DNA of 64,000 bases. Source: Chitinophagaceae bacterium (lineage in GTDB: Bacteria > Bacteroidota > Bacteroidia > Chitinophagales > Chitinophagaceae). How positions within the stretch are numbered: the first letter of the stretch is position 1; every line of letters starts with the position of its first letter. Both the position numbers and the translations under genes were made by a program. Positions 8,433 through 16,981 of this stretch are shown in pieces. The stretch covers positions 21,555-85,554 of the forward strand of contig JAHBTL010000032.1 in assembly GCA_019638615.1 (NCBI GenBank), in the 5' to 3' direction. Under the pieces are notes generated by a model, which saw only the letters and a list, made by a program, of their open reading frames with translations, made no database searches and was not told the DNA's origin.

Positions 8433-8744
8433 CTATCTTTTTTGACTTAACCGCTTTCCTTTCTTCGAAGGATCTTCCGGGCAAATAATGTTTTGTCGGA
8501 GCTTTCTTTGCTGGTTGTCGCCTTTTCTTTTGATTTCTATTTCCGGATCTATTCCTTTAGGACTACTGGCTATTCTGGACTTTTGTTTACATTGAAAAAA
8601 GGTATTTTCAAATTTGACGATAACTCCATCTTTGCAATAAAGTTTTAAGTCATCCTGCTTATCTATGTCATAGTAGGTAAGCTGGGAGAATTTCTGTGGA
8701 TTAATTTCTCTGAATTGGAAGTATATTCTTTCGTAAAATACCAT
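8433..8744 (-). CDS. Small unrecognised protein resembling the C-terminus of its neighbour
   Basis: 103 residues, basic C-terminus. The end (QQRKLRQNIICPEDPSKKG) is similar to the end of the 450-residue protein encoded just upstream (LQRKFRQNIIHAEYPPGHS). This suggests a partial duplication or two members of one family. No known domain was recognised. It lies 53 bp after that gene and may be co-transcribed. Confidence 0.5.
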   Translation of the reverse strand: MVFYERIYFQFREINPQKFSQLTYYDIDKQDDLKLYCKDGVIVKFENTFFQCKQKSRIASSPKGIDPEIEIKRKGDNQQRKLRQNIICPEDPSKKGKRLSQKR

Positions 8745-8797
8745 AGATTCTACTTTTTTTCGGTAACATGATTGTAAAAAGTGAATATTTGTAAATA

Positions 8798-10150
8798 CTA
8801 TCTATTTCTCCGGAATCTGTTACTATGACCCGGTGGATATTCCGCATGAATGATATTTTGTCTGAATTTTCTTTGTAACTCCATTTTATTGTTTTCAATT
8901 TTTTGTAACGGTTGCCAATCGGGATCAAAATGAAAATTTACCTGTATGGGACGCATGTCTTGCGAATAGACGTTAACCGTCTGTTGTTCGGGATTAGCCT
9001 CAAGGAAGATTTTTTTGTCATCGGGCAAGGCGAAATAGCTGATATCTCCTCTTTTTAAATCCAGTACGATTTGCCGGGATATCTCATAAGGAATGGGCAG
9101 AGCCTGAACAATATTCGCCAATTGATCTTCACTAAACGATGTAATCACCTTTGACAAATATCTTCCATCAGACCCTCGAGTGGTTAAGTCGAATTGAATC
9201 CAGGCGGGTTTATCCTGGGCTTCAAGATAATAGGAGTCCTGCAAAATTGCTCTACCACAAAGAAGGTTAAAGGCAGCCTTAGCCTCCAATTCTGCGGGGA
9301 AGTTCTCTGCTCTTTTTTGAAGGGAATCCATGTAATCCCATGCACTTTGCTGCAGCGTATCCGAGAAGAAAGTCGCATCTGTCCAATATTTTAGCTGCAA
9401 TTGGTCGGCGATGTCTGCTCCTACCATATCAAGGCTTAGCCGGTGTATTTGTTCCTGTATTTCTCCGACTTTGGGTTTAAATTCCGGTTCGGAATCTGAT
9501 TGAAAAATGAATAACTCTCGGTCATCATGCCAGTCGATGCTACGCATCTGATCGTCCAGATCAGAGGTATTGATCCCGTTGTAAATACCATGATGAATCG
9601 GAGGATATGGCGTCAATACTGCTGTATAAGTGTCAACTGAATACCAACCATCTGTCTTAGAAACCTGTATGTTGAACTCAATAAATCCTTCAGGCTCGTT
9701 GCGTGAACATTTTAATTCAAAGTAATCTGGATTTTGAGATAGCTTCTCTTCCAAGTTTTGGACCAAATGAACGCCAGGAAATTCTTCGAGGTTAAGATAA
9801 GACAGCTTTTCGAATAAATCGTCCATCCGCCCGGATACTATTGCGTAGGAAAGGTTGACATTACAGATACCCTGTGCAGTAGGACTAAAATTTCTGCTAT
9901 TTCGTTTTCCGCTGGCATCAATATGCAGGACACGATAATCCGCCAGACGATATTTTTGAAATTGCTGGTCTTTTAATAAATGTAGAACGTATTCGGTTTT
10001 TTCTTCTACCATTTGGACTTCATATCTGGGGCTAAACTCAAGAACATCATCGGCTATATTCGCTCTTATCTGTCTTTCAAGAGATGGTAGTATTTGGAAT
10101 CCAACAGAGCCGAGGTACAATAATAGTCCCTGTATTTCTTCTTCATTCAT
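8798..10150 (-). CDS. Unrecognised 450-residue mobile-element protein
   Basis: Soluble, acidic-to-neutral protein starting MNEEEIQGLLLYLGSVGFQILPSLERQI. No signal peptide, membrane segment or catalytic motif stands out. The tail is short and basic (KMELQRKFRQN, then SNRFRRNR). It is the largest of a run of minus-strand genes of unknown role between the mobilization and methyltransferase genes, a position where Bacteroidota integrative elements usually carry conserved but uncharacterised genes. The ORF is long and uninterrupted, so it is very likely real. Confidence 0.75.
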   Translation of the reverse strand: MNEEEIQGLLLYLGSVGFQILPSLERQIRANIADDVLEFSPRYEVQMVEEKTEYVLHLLKDQQFQKYRLADYRVLHIDASGKRNSRNFSPTAQGICNVNLSYAIVSGRMDDLFEKLSYLNLEEFPGVHLVQNLEEKLSQNPDYFELKCSRNEPEGFIEFNIQVSKTDGWYSVDTYTAVLTPYPPIHHGIYNGINTSDLDDQMRSIDWHDDRELFIFQSDSEPEFKPKVGEIQEQIHRLSLDMVGADIADQLQLKYWTDATFFSDTLQQSAWDYMDSLQKRAENFPAELEAKAAFNLLCGRAILQDSYYLEAQDKPAWIQFDLTTRGSDGRYLSKVITSFSEDQLANIVQALPIPYEISRQIVLDLKRGDISYFALPDDKKIFLEANPEQQTVNVYSQDMRPIQVNFHFDPDWQPLQKIENNKMELQRKFRQNIIHAEYPPGHSNRFRRNR

Positions 10151-10175
10151 ATTGTCCGATTTTTTAGTTTAATAC

Positions 10176-10484
10176 TTACTTGCTGGTATCCCTTGCAAAT
10201 ATTCTGGAACTTTCCATTCCATTTTTTCGAATGTTTTCTTTGAGTTGGAGCCAGAGCATCATCATGAAGTCTGCTAGTTCCATAACTTCTTCACGGGATA
10301 GTTTATGTGGATTGTGAACCATAGAAACATCATCGCCAGCGTCCTCCTCCATGTTGGCAGAGAGAATATTGGGTATGTAGCCTTCGCCAACCTCAAGAGT
10401 TTTTCCGATTCCGATGCTGTTTCCGAAAAGCTTCATTTGCTTGCCAGTGGAAAACAGGACTGTCCTTCGTTTCATTTCTGCCAT
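10176..10484 (-). CDS. Unrecognised 102-residue protein
   Basis: Starts MAEMKRRTVLFSTGKQMKLFG and is acidic in the middle (MEEDAGDDVSMVHNPHKLSREEVMELADFMM). The second half is predicted helical. It lies 25 bp upstream of the 450-residue gene and 17 bp after the next one, so all are probably one transcript. No known domain recognised. Confidence 0.6.
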   Translation of the reverse strand: MAEMKRRTVLFSTGKQMKLFGNSIGIGKTLEVGEGYIPNILSANMEEDAGDDVSMVHNPHKLSREEVMELADFMMMLWLQLKENIRKNGMESSRIFARDTSK

Positions 10485-10501
10485 ATAGTTATTTTTTTCG
10501 T

Positions 10502-10951
10502 TTATAAATGAGGAGCTCTTGTGAAAAGCCCATACTTGGTTCTTGTTTGTATGTTGTACTTTCTTCGCAATGCAACAGGCTTGGTCAGCAGTTGGGGGAT
10601 TTCCGAAGAATGAGGCAGATCCTCGGGAGTGCTGATGTCAACGTCTATTGATTTCTTGTAAAACTGAACATTCAGTTTGGTTAGTTTCAGCGAACAAGAA
10701 TCCGGGACGTATTGGAAATGGAATTGTAGGTAAGCGATTCCGCCCAGCTCTTTATAATTACCTGCATTCTTGATGCTGAATTCAAAAGGCTTATTTTCCG
10801 GCCACTCCTTTAAAATTCCTTCGGATACCTGGTCAAGTAAATCAAGGAATACGTTGTCGGGCAATTCCTGAAAGTCCAGGTCATTGTTGTTATACCCTTT
10901 TTTATGAAGGAAGTCTCTTTGTCTGCTAATGAGTTCAAGAAGTTTAGACAT
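10502..10951 (-). CDS. Unrecognised 149-residue protein, paralogue of the gene at 11343-11792
   Basis: Starts MSKLLELISRQRDFLHKKGYNNND. It shares order and length with the 149-residue product of 11343-11792: a KGYxxN start helix, an acidic helix before W (ILKEWPENKPFEF versus LHQSWQEGESVAF), a hydrophobic strand pair (YLQFHFQYVPDSCSLKLTKL versus VHFRFEYEFNLENNSLAMSEM) and an SxxDxPH motif. Together these indicate duplication of one family. Function unknown. Confidence 0.65.
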   Translation of the reverse strand: MSKLLELISRQRDFLHKKGYNNNDLDFQELPDNVFLDLLDQVSEGILKEWPENKPFEFSIKNAGNYKELGGIAYLQFHFQYVPDSCSLKLTKLNVQFYKKSIDVDISTPEDLPHSSEIPQLLTKPVALRRKYNIQTRTKYGLFTRAPHL

Positions 10952-10988
10952 AGCAAGGTGTTTAACTAAATTATGATCATTAACAGAA

Positions 10989-11315
10989 CTATATTTTCCG
11001 TCTTCTGGAACTAGGGAATACTATCCTCGCCCGCCTGCTCTCTTCAGGTAGCTCCTGTTGTAAGCTCCGATTGAAATGATGAATCTTCCGGATATTCCCC
11101 AACCTTTCGCCCACTGGTTTGTCGTCGAAGAAATAGCGGTCTTCAATAAAGAAATAGCGGTTATTTCCGCCATTTATTCGGCATATATATTTGCACCCCT
11201 CTATGTCGCGGTGGTACATCCCCGCCATATCAGTCCGGAATGGAATACCGGCGAGGCTTTTCACACCGGGAATAACTCCGATATAAACAGTTCTAAATTT
11301 TGAATTGATATTCAT
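10989..11315 (-). CDS. Unrecognised 108-residue basic protein
   Basis: Starts MNINSKFRTVYIGVIPGVKSL. It has an aromatic, charged middle (YICRINGGNNRYFFIEDRYFF) and an Arg-rich tail (ESRRARIVFPSSRRRKI). It sits between the two paralogous 149-residue genes on the same strand. No signal peptide or known domain was recognised. The opposite strand also has a 75-codon ORF here, which lacks context and is judged a shadow. Confidence 0.5.
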   Translation of the reverse strand: MNINSKFRTVYIGVIPGVKSLAGIPFRTDMAGMYHRDIEGCKYICRINGGNNRYFFIEDRYFFDDKPVGERLGNIRKIHHFNRSLQQELPEESRRARIVFPSSRRRKI

Positions 11316-11342
11316 ATTAAATGCATTTAGTGAACAGTATGC

Positions 11343-11792
11343 TTATCTGATTCTCTTGGTATGTTTTTTGGCATGCACAGGTATGTACTGTGCCGCTTGT
11401 TTTCTTTCAAGTTGTTTGTGTTCGCCGATTATTAACAAAGCCTGATCAGCATGCGGAATATCTTTTGATGACTGAATAACTATCTTTCTATGCATTTTGT
11501 CAGCAATAAGCTCCATTTCGCTCATGGCAAGCGAATTGTTTTCCAGATTAAACTCATACTCAAACCTAAAATGCACAATGTTTTTATTATCATTGAAAAA
11601 TCCTGTTGTTGCAATTTGAAAAGCAACCGATTCTCCTTCCTGCCAGCTTTGATGTAGCGCATCAGAAAATCCCCGGCGCAGTTGTGTAAACAACCATCCC
11701 TCCTTATCCGGGCTACCGATATAATTTTCCTCATATCCTTTTTCTTTCAGTATGTTGATTTGCTCTTGCAGTAGATCATGATATAGACTCAT
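11343..11792 (-). CDS. Unrecognised 149-residue protein, paralogue of the gene at 10502-10951
   Basis: The frame is open to 11822, but that codon is TTG. The ATG at 11792 (MSLYHDLLQEQINILKEKGY) gives exactly the length of its paralogue and a 17-bp overlap with the end of the methyltransferase gene, so I chose it. See the paralogue for the shared motifs. The basic tail ends HAKKHTKRIR. Function unknown. Confidence 0.65.
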   Translation of the reverse strand: MSLYHDLLQEQINILKEKGYEENYIGSPDKEGWLFTQLRRGFSDALHQSWQEGESVAFQIATTGFFNDNKNIVHFRFEYEFNLENNSLAMSEMELIADKMHRKIVIQSSKDIPHADQALLIIGEHKQLERKQAAQYIPVHAKKHTKRIR

Positions 11793-12741
11793 AGTCTTGT
11801 TTTTGTTGGTGAACCAATTCAATGGCGGAAAATAGCTGATAGGCAGCTTGCGGAACTATTGCGTTCCCGAAAGCGCGGATACTTTCTTTTCTCCACTTTG
11901 AAAAGGAGACGTTAACCAATGATCGGGAAATCCCATCATCTCGCCGACAAACAGGGGATTGAGAGGGCCAGTTGCACCAATCTGGAATCGGACTAAGCCA
12001 GGGAGGTTGTCTATCCGTTCCTGTTTGTAAGATCTCGCCTGAGCTCCCTTCCAGTCTCTTGCGGTCGGGGTCGGCAATAATCCGGTGCTGGTCAGTTGCT
12101 GCAGATCTGGTCGGAATTTTTGCCCTGTGTTTGTAATTTTTTTCTTTCCTGGTTGAAATTTTCTCCCCTTGTATTGTGCGACCGGTGTGGCCGATAAACC
12201 ATACTCTGTTACGCCTGTGGGGTGCACCTGTACTGCAAGCTGGAATAACGAACGGCTCGATGGAATATCCGATTCTCTCAATATCCTTACAGATGGTTTC
12301 GACAACGTACTCGTGTTCCGTGATGATCTCCTGATTTTCTTTTGTAAGACCGGTTTGCATTGCCACCTCAAGCGACACACCGGGTTGTACCATGCTGAGG
12401 ATTCCAGCAACGTTTTCGCCAACAACCCAAGCGGGTCTGATTTCGTCAATAATCCGGAGCATTTCCGGCCAGAGGAAACGGTCATCTTCACTGCCACGTC
12501 TTTGTCCGGCAATGGAGAATGGCTGGCAGGGGAATCCGCCGGAAATAAGGTCAACTGTTCCATAATATTTTTTCCCTTTGAATTTTTTAATGTCATTAAA
12601 CTGTTCTGCAAAGGGGAAGTGTGTTTTTAGCACTTGCCGACAGAAAGGATCTGTTTCCACATTGAAAATGTTTTCCCACCCCATCCACCATGCCGCCAAA
12701 TCAAATCCTCCAATACCTGAGAACAAACTTCCGTGGCGCAT
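11776..12741 (-). CDS. dcm: DNA (cytosine-5-)-methyltransferase
   Basis: 321 residues with the C5-methylase motifs in order: FSGIGGFD (motif I, 7-14), GGFPCQPFS (motif IV, catalytic Cys72), ENV (motif VI, 109-111), APHRRNRVWFIG (motif VIII, 173-184) and AFGNAIVPQ near the end (motifs IX/X). It transfers a methyl group from S-adenosylmethionine to C5 of cytosine in a specific site; the site cannot be read from the sequence. No restriction endonuclease gene is adjacent, so it is an orphan, as is common on mobile elements, where it may protect incoming DNA. A second gene is encoded inside it in another frame. Confidence 0.94.
   Translation of the reverse strand: MRHGSLFSGIGGFDLAAWWMGWENIFNVETDPFCRQVLKTHFPFAEQFNDIKKFKGKKYYGTVDLISGGFPCQPFSIAGQRRGSEDDRFLWPEMLRIIDEIRPAWVVGENVAGILSMVQPGVSLEVAMQTGLTKENQEIITEHEYVVETICKDIERIGYSIEPFVIPACSTGAPHRRNRVWFIGHTGRTIQGEKISTRKEKNYKHRAKIPTRSAATDQHRIIADPDRKRLEGSSGEILQTGTDRQPPWLSPIPDWCNWPSQSPVCRRDDGISRSLVNVSFSKWRKESIRAFGNAIVPQAAYQLFSAIELVHQQKQDYESIS
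11856..12563 (-). CDS. Gene nested inside dcm in another reading frame
   Basis: 235 codons, ATG at 12563 (MEQLTLFPADSPASHS), entirely inside the methyltransferase gene and on the same strand but shifted in frame. Read from memory of the family, it has the pattern of a protein class often found overlapping phage and element C5-methylases: MxxLTLF start, SGRKCSGL, LLESSAWYNPVCRLRW, LLPTPTARDWKG, LNPLFVGEMMGFPDHWL. These motifs occur in this order over the full length, which chance would not produce. Translation may be coupled to dcm. Function unknown. Confidence 0.6.
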   Translation of the reverse strand: MEQLTLFPADSPASHSPLPDKDVAVKMTVSSGRKCSGLLTKSDPLGLLAKTLLESSAWYNPVCRLRWQCKPVLQKKIRRSSRNTSTLSKPSVRILRESDIPSSRSLFQLAVQVHPTGVTEYGLSATPVAQYKGRKFQPGKKKITNTGQKFRPDLQQLTSTGLLPTPTARDWKGAQARSYKQERIDNLPGLVRFQIGATGPLNPLFVGEMMGFPDHWLTSPFQSGEKKVSALSGTQ

Positions 12742-12792
12742 ATCTCAATTGTTGCATTTACAGTCTATTGGCTGATACTCTTGATATCAACT

Positions 12793-12924
12793 TTACCTGT
12801 CAGCATGCGGTCGCAGAACTTCCCTGTGGATGTCAACATAAAAAGGATGATTTGCAATGTCAATGGCTTGCTCTCTCTCAATAGCTCCTTTCTGTGTCTT
12901 TATTTTTTTTCTAATATTTCCCAT
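12793..12924 (-). CDS. Possible 43-residue basic peptide upstream of dcm
   Basis: ATG at 12924, TAA at 12793. It starts MGNIRKKIKTQKGAIEREQA and is highly charged. The codon pattern is plausible and it lies just upstream of dcm on the same strand, but no family is recognised. The rest of the 12742-13044 gap holds nothing else that I can support. Confidence 0.3.
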   Translation of the reverse strand: MGNIRKKIKTQKGAIEREQAIDIANHPFYVDIHREVLRPHADR

Positions 12925-13044
12925 AATTGCTGTATTTGTTGATTATTATTGCCTTTACTTTCGTGCAAAGGTTTCCCATTCACCTTCCGGTGTTTATTTT
13001 TGCGGTGATAAAGGCACTGAAATCACCACTGGGACTATGTCGCG

Positions 13045-13860
13045 TTATATTTTCCGACCTTTTTGCTTATCGGGGGAATCATCAATGCGCGCGGATTGTT
13101 TTGTCGATCTTTTCCGCTCAAGGCGCATTAGTTCTGCTGGAAGATTTGTATTCAAAATAGATTCACCTTCTTTTAAGCGAGGAAGAATTTTCTCGTGGAT
13201 ACTATGCTTAAGCGCTTCTATTCCTTTTGGCGACTTTAATATTTCGGCAATTGGTTTTATGAGTCTTACGCGATAATATTGTTTGTCGGGAATACCATAC
13301 AGGATGCTGTCTTTCTGGTGTTTCTCCATTCTCTTATTAAGCTTTTCTCGTTCTTTTTGCGATAGGTGTTTATCGAGCAGGTCATCGATGTAATTTTCAA
13401 GGTTCATAGGAACTGTGAGTGGCTTTCCGTCAATTACAGTCTCAGGATATACCGCTGGTGGAAGATTTTTGCAATATTCTTCTGCGTTTCGGAGATTAGG
13501 AACGTCTTCCTGTTTGAATGGCTGGTAATTCGTACTTCCGCCACGCCCATCGTTTTTGACAAAGGCAACCTTTTGATTGTCCACATATAGGTTTGCAGTA
13601 AAGGCAGTAGTTTCCTCACTCATATGTTCTGCGACCTTTATATTTCTTAATTCTATCTGCATAGCTGTTATATTTTGATGAATGGGTTGTTTTTGTAGTT
13701 CGGTAAGGCGGTTAAAGAAGTCCTGTATTGTTGCAGGATTCGATGCGCCTGCTTCCTGAAACTGTCGTATAAAATCTTTGTCCGGTTCGCTATATGGATT
13801 TGGATGGTAAACAAGCGCCTTATCAGTTCCTATTCTTACCTTATATTTTTCGTCTTCCAT
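13045..13860 (-). CDS. Unrecognised 271-residue mobile-element protein
   Basis: Starts MEDEKYKVRIGTDKALVYHPN. It is soluble and hydrophilic, with a helical, charged second half (KHLSQKEREKLNKRMEKHQKD) and a Lys/Arg-rich, probably disordered tail. No catalytic motif was found. It is the first gene of the minus-strand block that runs down to the mobilization genes, preceded by a gap of 850 bp. A DNA-processing or regulatory accessory role is possible, but nothing in the sequence demonstrates it. Confidence 0.7.
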   Translation of the reverse strand: MEDEKYKVRIGTDKALVYHPNPYSEPDKDFIRQFQEAGASNPATIQDFFNRLTELQKQPIHQNITAMQIELRNIKVAEHMSEETTAFTANLYVDNQKVAFVKNDGRGGSTNYQPFKQEDVPNLRNAEEYCKNLPPAVYPETVIDGKPLTVPMNLENYIDDLLDKHLSQKEREKLNKRMEKHQKDSILYGIPDKQYYRVRLIKPIAEILKSPKGIEALKHSIHEKILPRLKEGESILNTNLPAELMRLERKRSTKQSARIDDSPDKQKGRKI

Positions 13861-14710
13861 ATTTTATTTTTGAAGAGTAAAAGGGATGTCTACTGCCAGG
13901 GCAGACTTTTTTTAAAGAGTTAACCTATGTGAAAGCAAATGATTTTCCGGTTTTATTGGACTGTCTGGCAACGACGGCCGGTTTCCATATTGATAGCAGA
14001 AGGAAAATGAATTTGCATGTTTTACCTGTAATCCCATCTGAAAGATGGTAATATGTTAGCCATAATTGGCAGAGTATCTTCATTTCATTCGTCGTGTTCA
14101 TTCGGATTCAGTTTTCGTTTTTGATACAATTGCTGAAAATTAAAGTCAATGCAAAAGTGAAAACTGCCGAAGAAGAAAAGTGTGAGATATTGGGAGATGG
14201 GAAAAAAAGTTATCTTTAATAAAGGCCTCGGCACTAAAGAGTGCTGGCAATGCTGCTGAGAGCATAGCAACATCAATTAAAATATCTCTCAACCTGCTGA
14301 AGAACAATACACCTAAAAAATTAAGTATTAAAAAGCAACGCCGAATATGTGCATTGAATAATAATTCCTCAATACATATAGTACTGCTTTCAATTATTTT
14401 CAGATGCTTCTGCCCTGCTCGGTTAGCCCAACTATATTTTTTTTGAGAATTTAGATGGGTTTATGCTTTGCGTAATTCATACATTGTCCCAATTTGCCTC
14501 AAGATATCAATAATGGCGTATTTAGGCCGGCTTTTAAACAACACTTTTTTGACTAAGCGCGTAATTCTATCAAATAATTCTTCCGATGTAGCTAACTGAG
14601 CATAAAGTTGTTCTGATGGGCTTTAATGAGGAATAAACAGCAAGACAATCTGTATTCCACAAACTAAATTCTAATGATTTTTTTGATGCGTTAAGGACCA
14701 ACCAATACTA
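13861..14710. other. Long gap between the conserved element block and the GHKL/PRTase operon
   Basis: No convincing gene. It contains the promoter region of the minus-strand block and a start-less coding remnant at 14461-14622. A 63-codon ORF at 14085-14276 is low-complexity and phenylalanine/leucine-rich and is probably not coding. The gap marks a boundary between backbone and cargo. Confidence 0.5.
14461..14622 (-). pseudogene. Start-less C-terminal remnant of an unknown gene
   Basis: An open minus-strand frame of 53 codons without an ATG. It encodes an ordinary-looking helical segment (SEELFDRITRLVKKVLF, then YAIIDILRQIGTMYELRKA) before the stop. It looks like the tail of a lost gene, left where cargo was exchanged. 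Family not recognised. Confidence 0.3.
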
Positions 14711-16981
14711 TCATAAGAGGTTATTAGCGATGCATGTGGCAAAATCTTTAATTACTGGATCAGAACAAGCCATTGCCTTGGCCAACACTTCTTTTAAATC
14801 CTCATTTGTCAGCTTAAGCCTTTTCATACCAAGAGCAAGTAGAAATTCCAATAAAGCCTCACCATCTTCGGTATCGTACTTTTCAATAATACTTACTAGA
14901 AACTCTTTCATTTGCAAACTGAGATCGTTATCCAGGTCATAGGCAAAATACTCTGTGCGGCCAGATCTCAAAAGTGATGCCTGAATGATTCCATCATTGA
15001 AACGATGAAAATTTCTTGGGCTGAGCAAGTTTCGCACATAATTTGTTTGTTTCAGTGAGGGAAAAGAGTTGATCGGCCTAGCTTCTAAATTCCTGAGTAT
15101 AGTTGAAATAGTAAAGTAAACTTCGGATTGTCCGACCTCTTTTTCGTCATAATCAAAATCCCAGAACGCAAAATTCCTTCGTAGCATAAGCATCTTAGAT
15201 TTAGGATTGACAAGAGTCAAATTATCTGAAAACCCTCGCATTCGTTTATTATCTCTTAAAGTATCCAGCCGTTTATTTATAAGTGAAAATAGCTGTGCGT
15301 TTTTTTCTTCATCGAGACTGCCTAGCAATTCTTCAAAATACAGCTTCTCAAGATCCCAAGAGGTGTCTTTCTGCTGTATTGAGCAGTTAATTGTTTCTAC
15401 TGCTACAAACGGCCGGTCATCGCTTTTGTTTTTCCCTCGTTTTAAGTCATTTTTTAGATCATTGGAAAAATTGTCATCTATCGGTCTGAAAATTCCCACA
15501 AAATATACCAAGTTTAGATTTTCTTTGCTTCTCATTAAACGGCTAATTTGAAGCAGCTTCTTTCCAGTTGAAATACAAGATGCTACAATAACTACTGTAC
15601 CGTTGTCTGCCTGGATTTTCTCAATAAAATCTTTTTCAAGTCTGATAGGCATTGGACTTACACCAAGAGGAATTTTGCTAAGAATATAGTGGACTAGCTG
15701 TTCAGAACCAGAGTCCGGCAAGTACAATAGATATTTTGTGTTTGCTGGAATATGTTTATCAATATTTCTATTTAGGGACTCTTTAAATCTCTCAAATTTG
15801 TCTATGTTTTCCAGAAGATATAAGATATCAAAGTAAATCTCATAGTTTGCGTCCCCTGTATTTTCTTTATAATATACTTTGATTATCCCTTCCTTTGATA
15901 GTTTGCTTCTATAATTAAAAACAAAGGTGGAAATATTTTTAGGTGCATAGTCGGGTTTTACTGTTAAGAGGTGGCTTGTTATTTTAGGTTGAATCGTGAG
16001 AAATACATCACTTCTTATCTTAATTGGCCTCGAATGCTTATCCCTACATAATTTGCAGTCATCAGGAATGCTAAAAGTGTCAAACTCTTCTTCCCCAATC
16101 GAAAAGGTATTGTCTTTAGTCAAGTTGCAGACGATATTGCCTTTATGGTTTAAGTATTTTTCGTTAGGGCCCAGAAAATATATAAGTTGAATTTGTTCTT
16201 TTTCCGCCCTTTTTTCAGTTAGCAACCTGTCAACAATATTACCGGAAGTTGAGGACGATATTAGGATCAGAGCATCAGGTGGAAAACTGTCCTTACTCGT
16301 CTCGAAAACTTCATAAGATTCAAAGCTATAAACAGTAGGCCCTTCAAACTGTAGACCAAAACGTCGTTTAAGTTCAAAAACGCAATATGGAAGCAGACTT
16401 ATCGAAGATGTATCGCAATAAATAACATCTTTGTCAATTGCGTGTTTAAGTAATTGAACGGCTAGAAAAAATATTTCGCATTGGTGAATTAGGACATTGC
16501 CGGTTCTGATAAACTTAGAGCAATGCTTGTTTGAAGGAAAAACAAAGTGATGATCGGGTGTGGATTCAACAAGCCCGCCGTTGTTTTTAAAAATAATGGT
16601 AGATCCACTTCTTAAAAGCTGCTCAATAAATTTTCCTTCATTCTCGGGAGCAGTACCTTGGATGCGTATAAATTTTCCTTTAGTATCGAACTTATAGATT
16701 ATTAAGCAATTATCGAAGTAATCTGGAGATTTTCCTGGAACTCTAGCGAATGTTATATCCCTAGATGATTGAAAATATTCAACGGAAGCATCGTCTAGAT
16801 ATTCCGGTGAAATAATAATGAGTTTGTCTGTGACACTGTTTTGCTGAAAAAACACGTTCAGTTCTTGGGCTAAAGCGTTCTGTGAATGTATTTTTGATTG
16901 ATGGATGAATACCACCGTCACTTTTAGTCTGCTGGCAGAAGAAACCAAGTCTTCATATTGAAATATAAAGTAGTTCTTCAT
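14711..16981 (-). CDS. Large protein with two phosphoribosyltransferase-like domains, partner of the GHKL ATPase
   Basis: 756 residues, soluble. Residues about 150-285 look like a type I PRTase fold: HCSKFIRTGNVL near 153-164, then hydrophobic strand ALILISSSTSGNIVDRLL at 237-254. A CxxC pair (DDCKLCRDKHSRPI, 307-320) follows. Residues about 415-500 look like a second PRTase fold: YLLYLPDSGSEQ, then VVIVASCISTGKKLLQISR at 463-481, which resembles the PRPP loop but lacks the usual two acidic residues. The C-terminal 200 residues are helical and unassigned. The start overlaps the stop of the GHKL gene (ATGA), so translation is coupled. The position as element cargo suggests defence; this is inference. 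Confidence 0.7.
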   Translation of the reverse strand: MKNYFIFQYEDLVSSASRLKVTVVFIHQSKIHSQNALAQELNVFFQQNSVTDKLIIISPEYLDDASVEYFQSSRDITFARVPGKSPDYFDNCLIIYKFDTKGKFIRIQGTAPENEGKFIEQLLRSGSTIIFKNNGGLVESTPDHHFVFPSNKHCSKFIRTGNVLIHQCEIFFLAVQLLKHAIDKDVIYCDTSSISLLPYCVFELKRRFGLQFEGPTVYSFESYEVFETSKDSFPPDALILISSSTSGNIVDRLLTEKRAEKEQIQLIYFLGPNEKYLNHKGNIVCNLTKDNTFSIGEEEFDTFSIPDDCKLCRDKHSRPIKIRSDVFLTIQPKITSHLLTVKPDYAPKNISTFVFNYRSKLSKEGIIKVYYKENTGDANYEIYFDILYLLENIDKFERFKESLNRNIDKHIPANTKYLLYLPDSGSEQLVHYILSKIPLGVSPMPIRLEKDFIEKIQADNGTVVIVASCISTGKKLLQISRLMRSKENLNLVYFVGIFRPIDDNFSNDLKNDLKRGKNKSDDRPFVAVETINCSIQQKDTSWDLEKLYFEELLGSLDEEKNAQLFSLINKRLDTLRDNKRMRGFSDNLTLVNPKSKMLMLRRNFAFWDFDYDEKEVGQSEVYFTISTILRNLEARPINSFPSLKQTNYVRNLLSPRNFHRFNDGIIQASLLRSGRTEYFAYDLDNDLSLQMKEFLVSIIEKYDTEDGEALLEFLLALGMKRLKLTNEDLKEVLAKAMACSDPVIKDFATCIANNLL

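Noticed and set aside
12169-12630. 153-codon plus-strand ORF opposite dcm
   Set aside because: Antisense to two better-supported frames (dcm and the nested gene); no recognisable features.
14085-14276. 63-codon ORF in the gap at 13861-14710
   Set aside because: Low-complexity Phe/Leu-rich product, no context and no start signal.
14711-16981. Reading the 756-residue protein as a STAND or NTPase effector
   Set aside because: No Walker A or B motif is visible; the hydrophobic strand plus STGK segment fits a degraded PRPP loop better.
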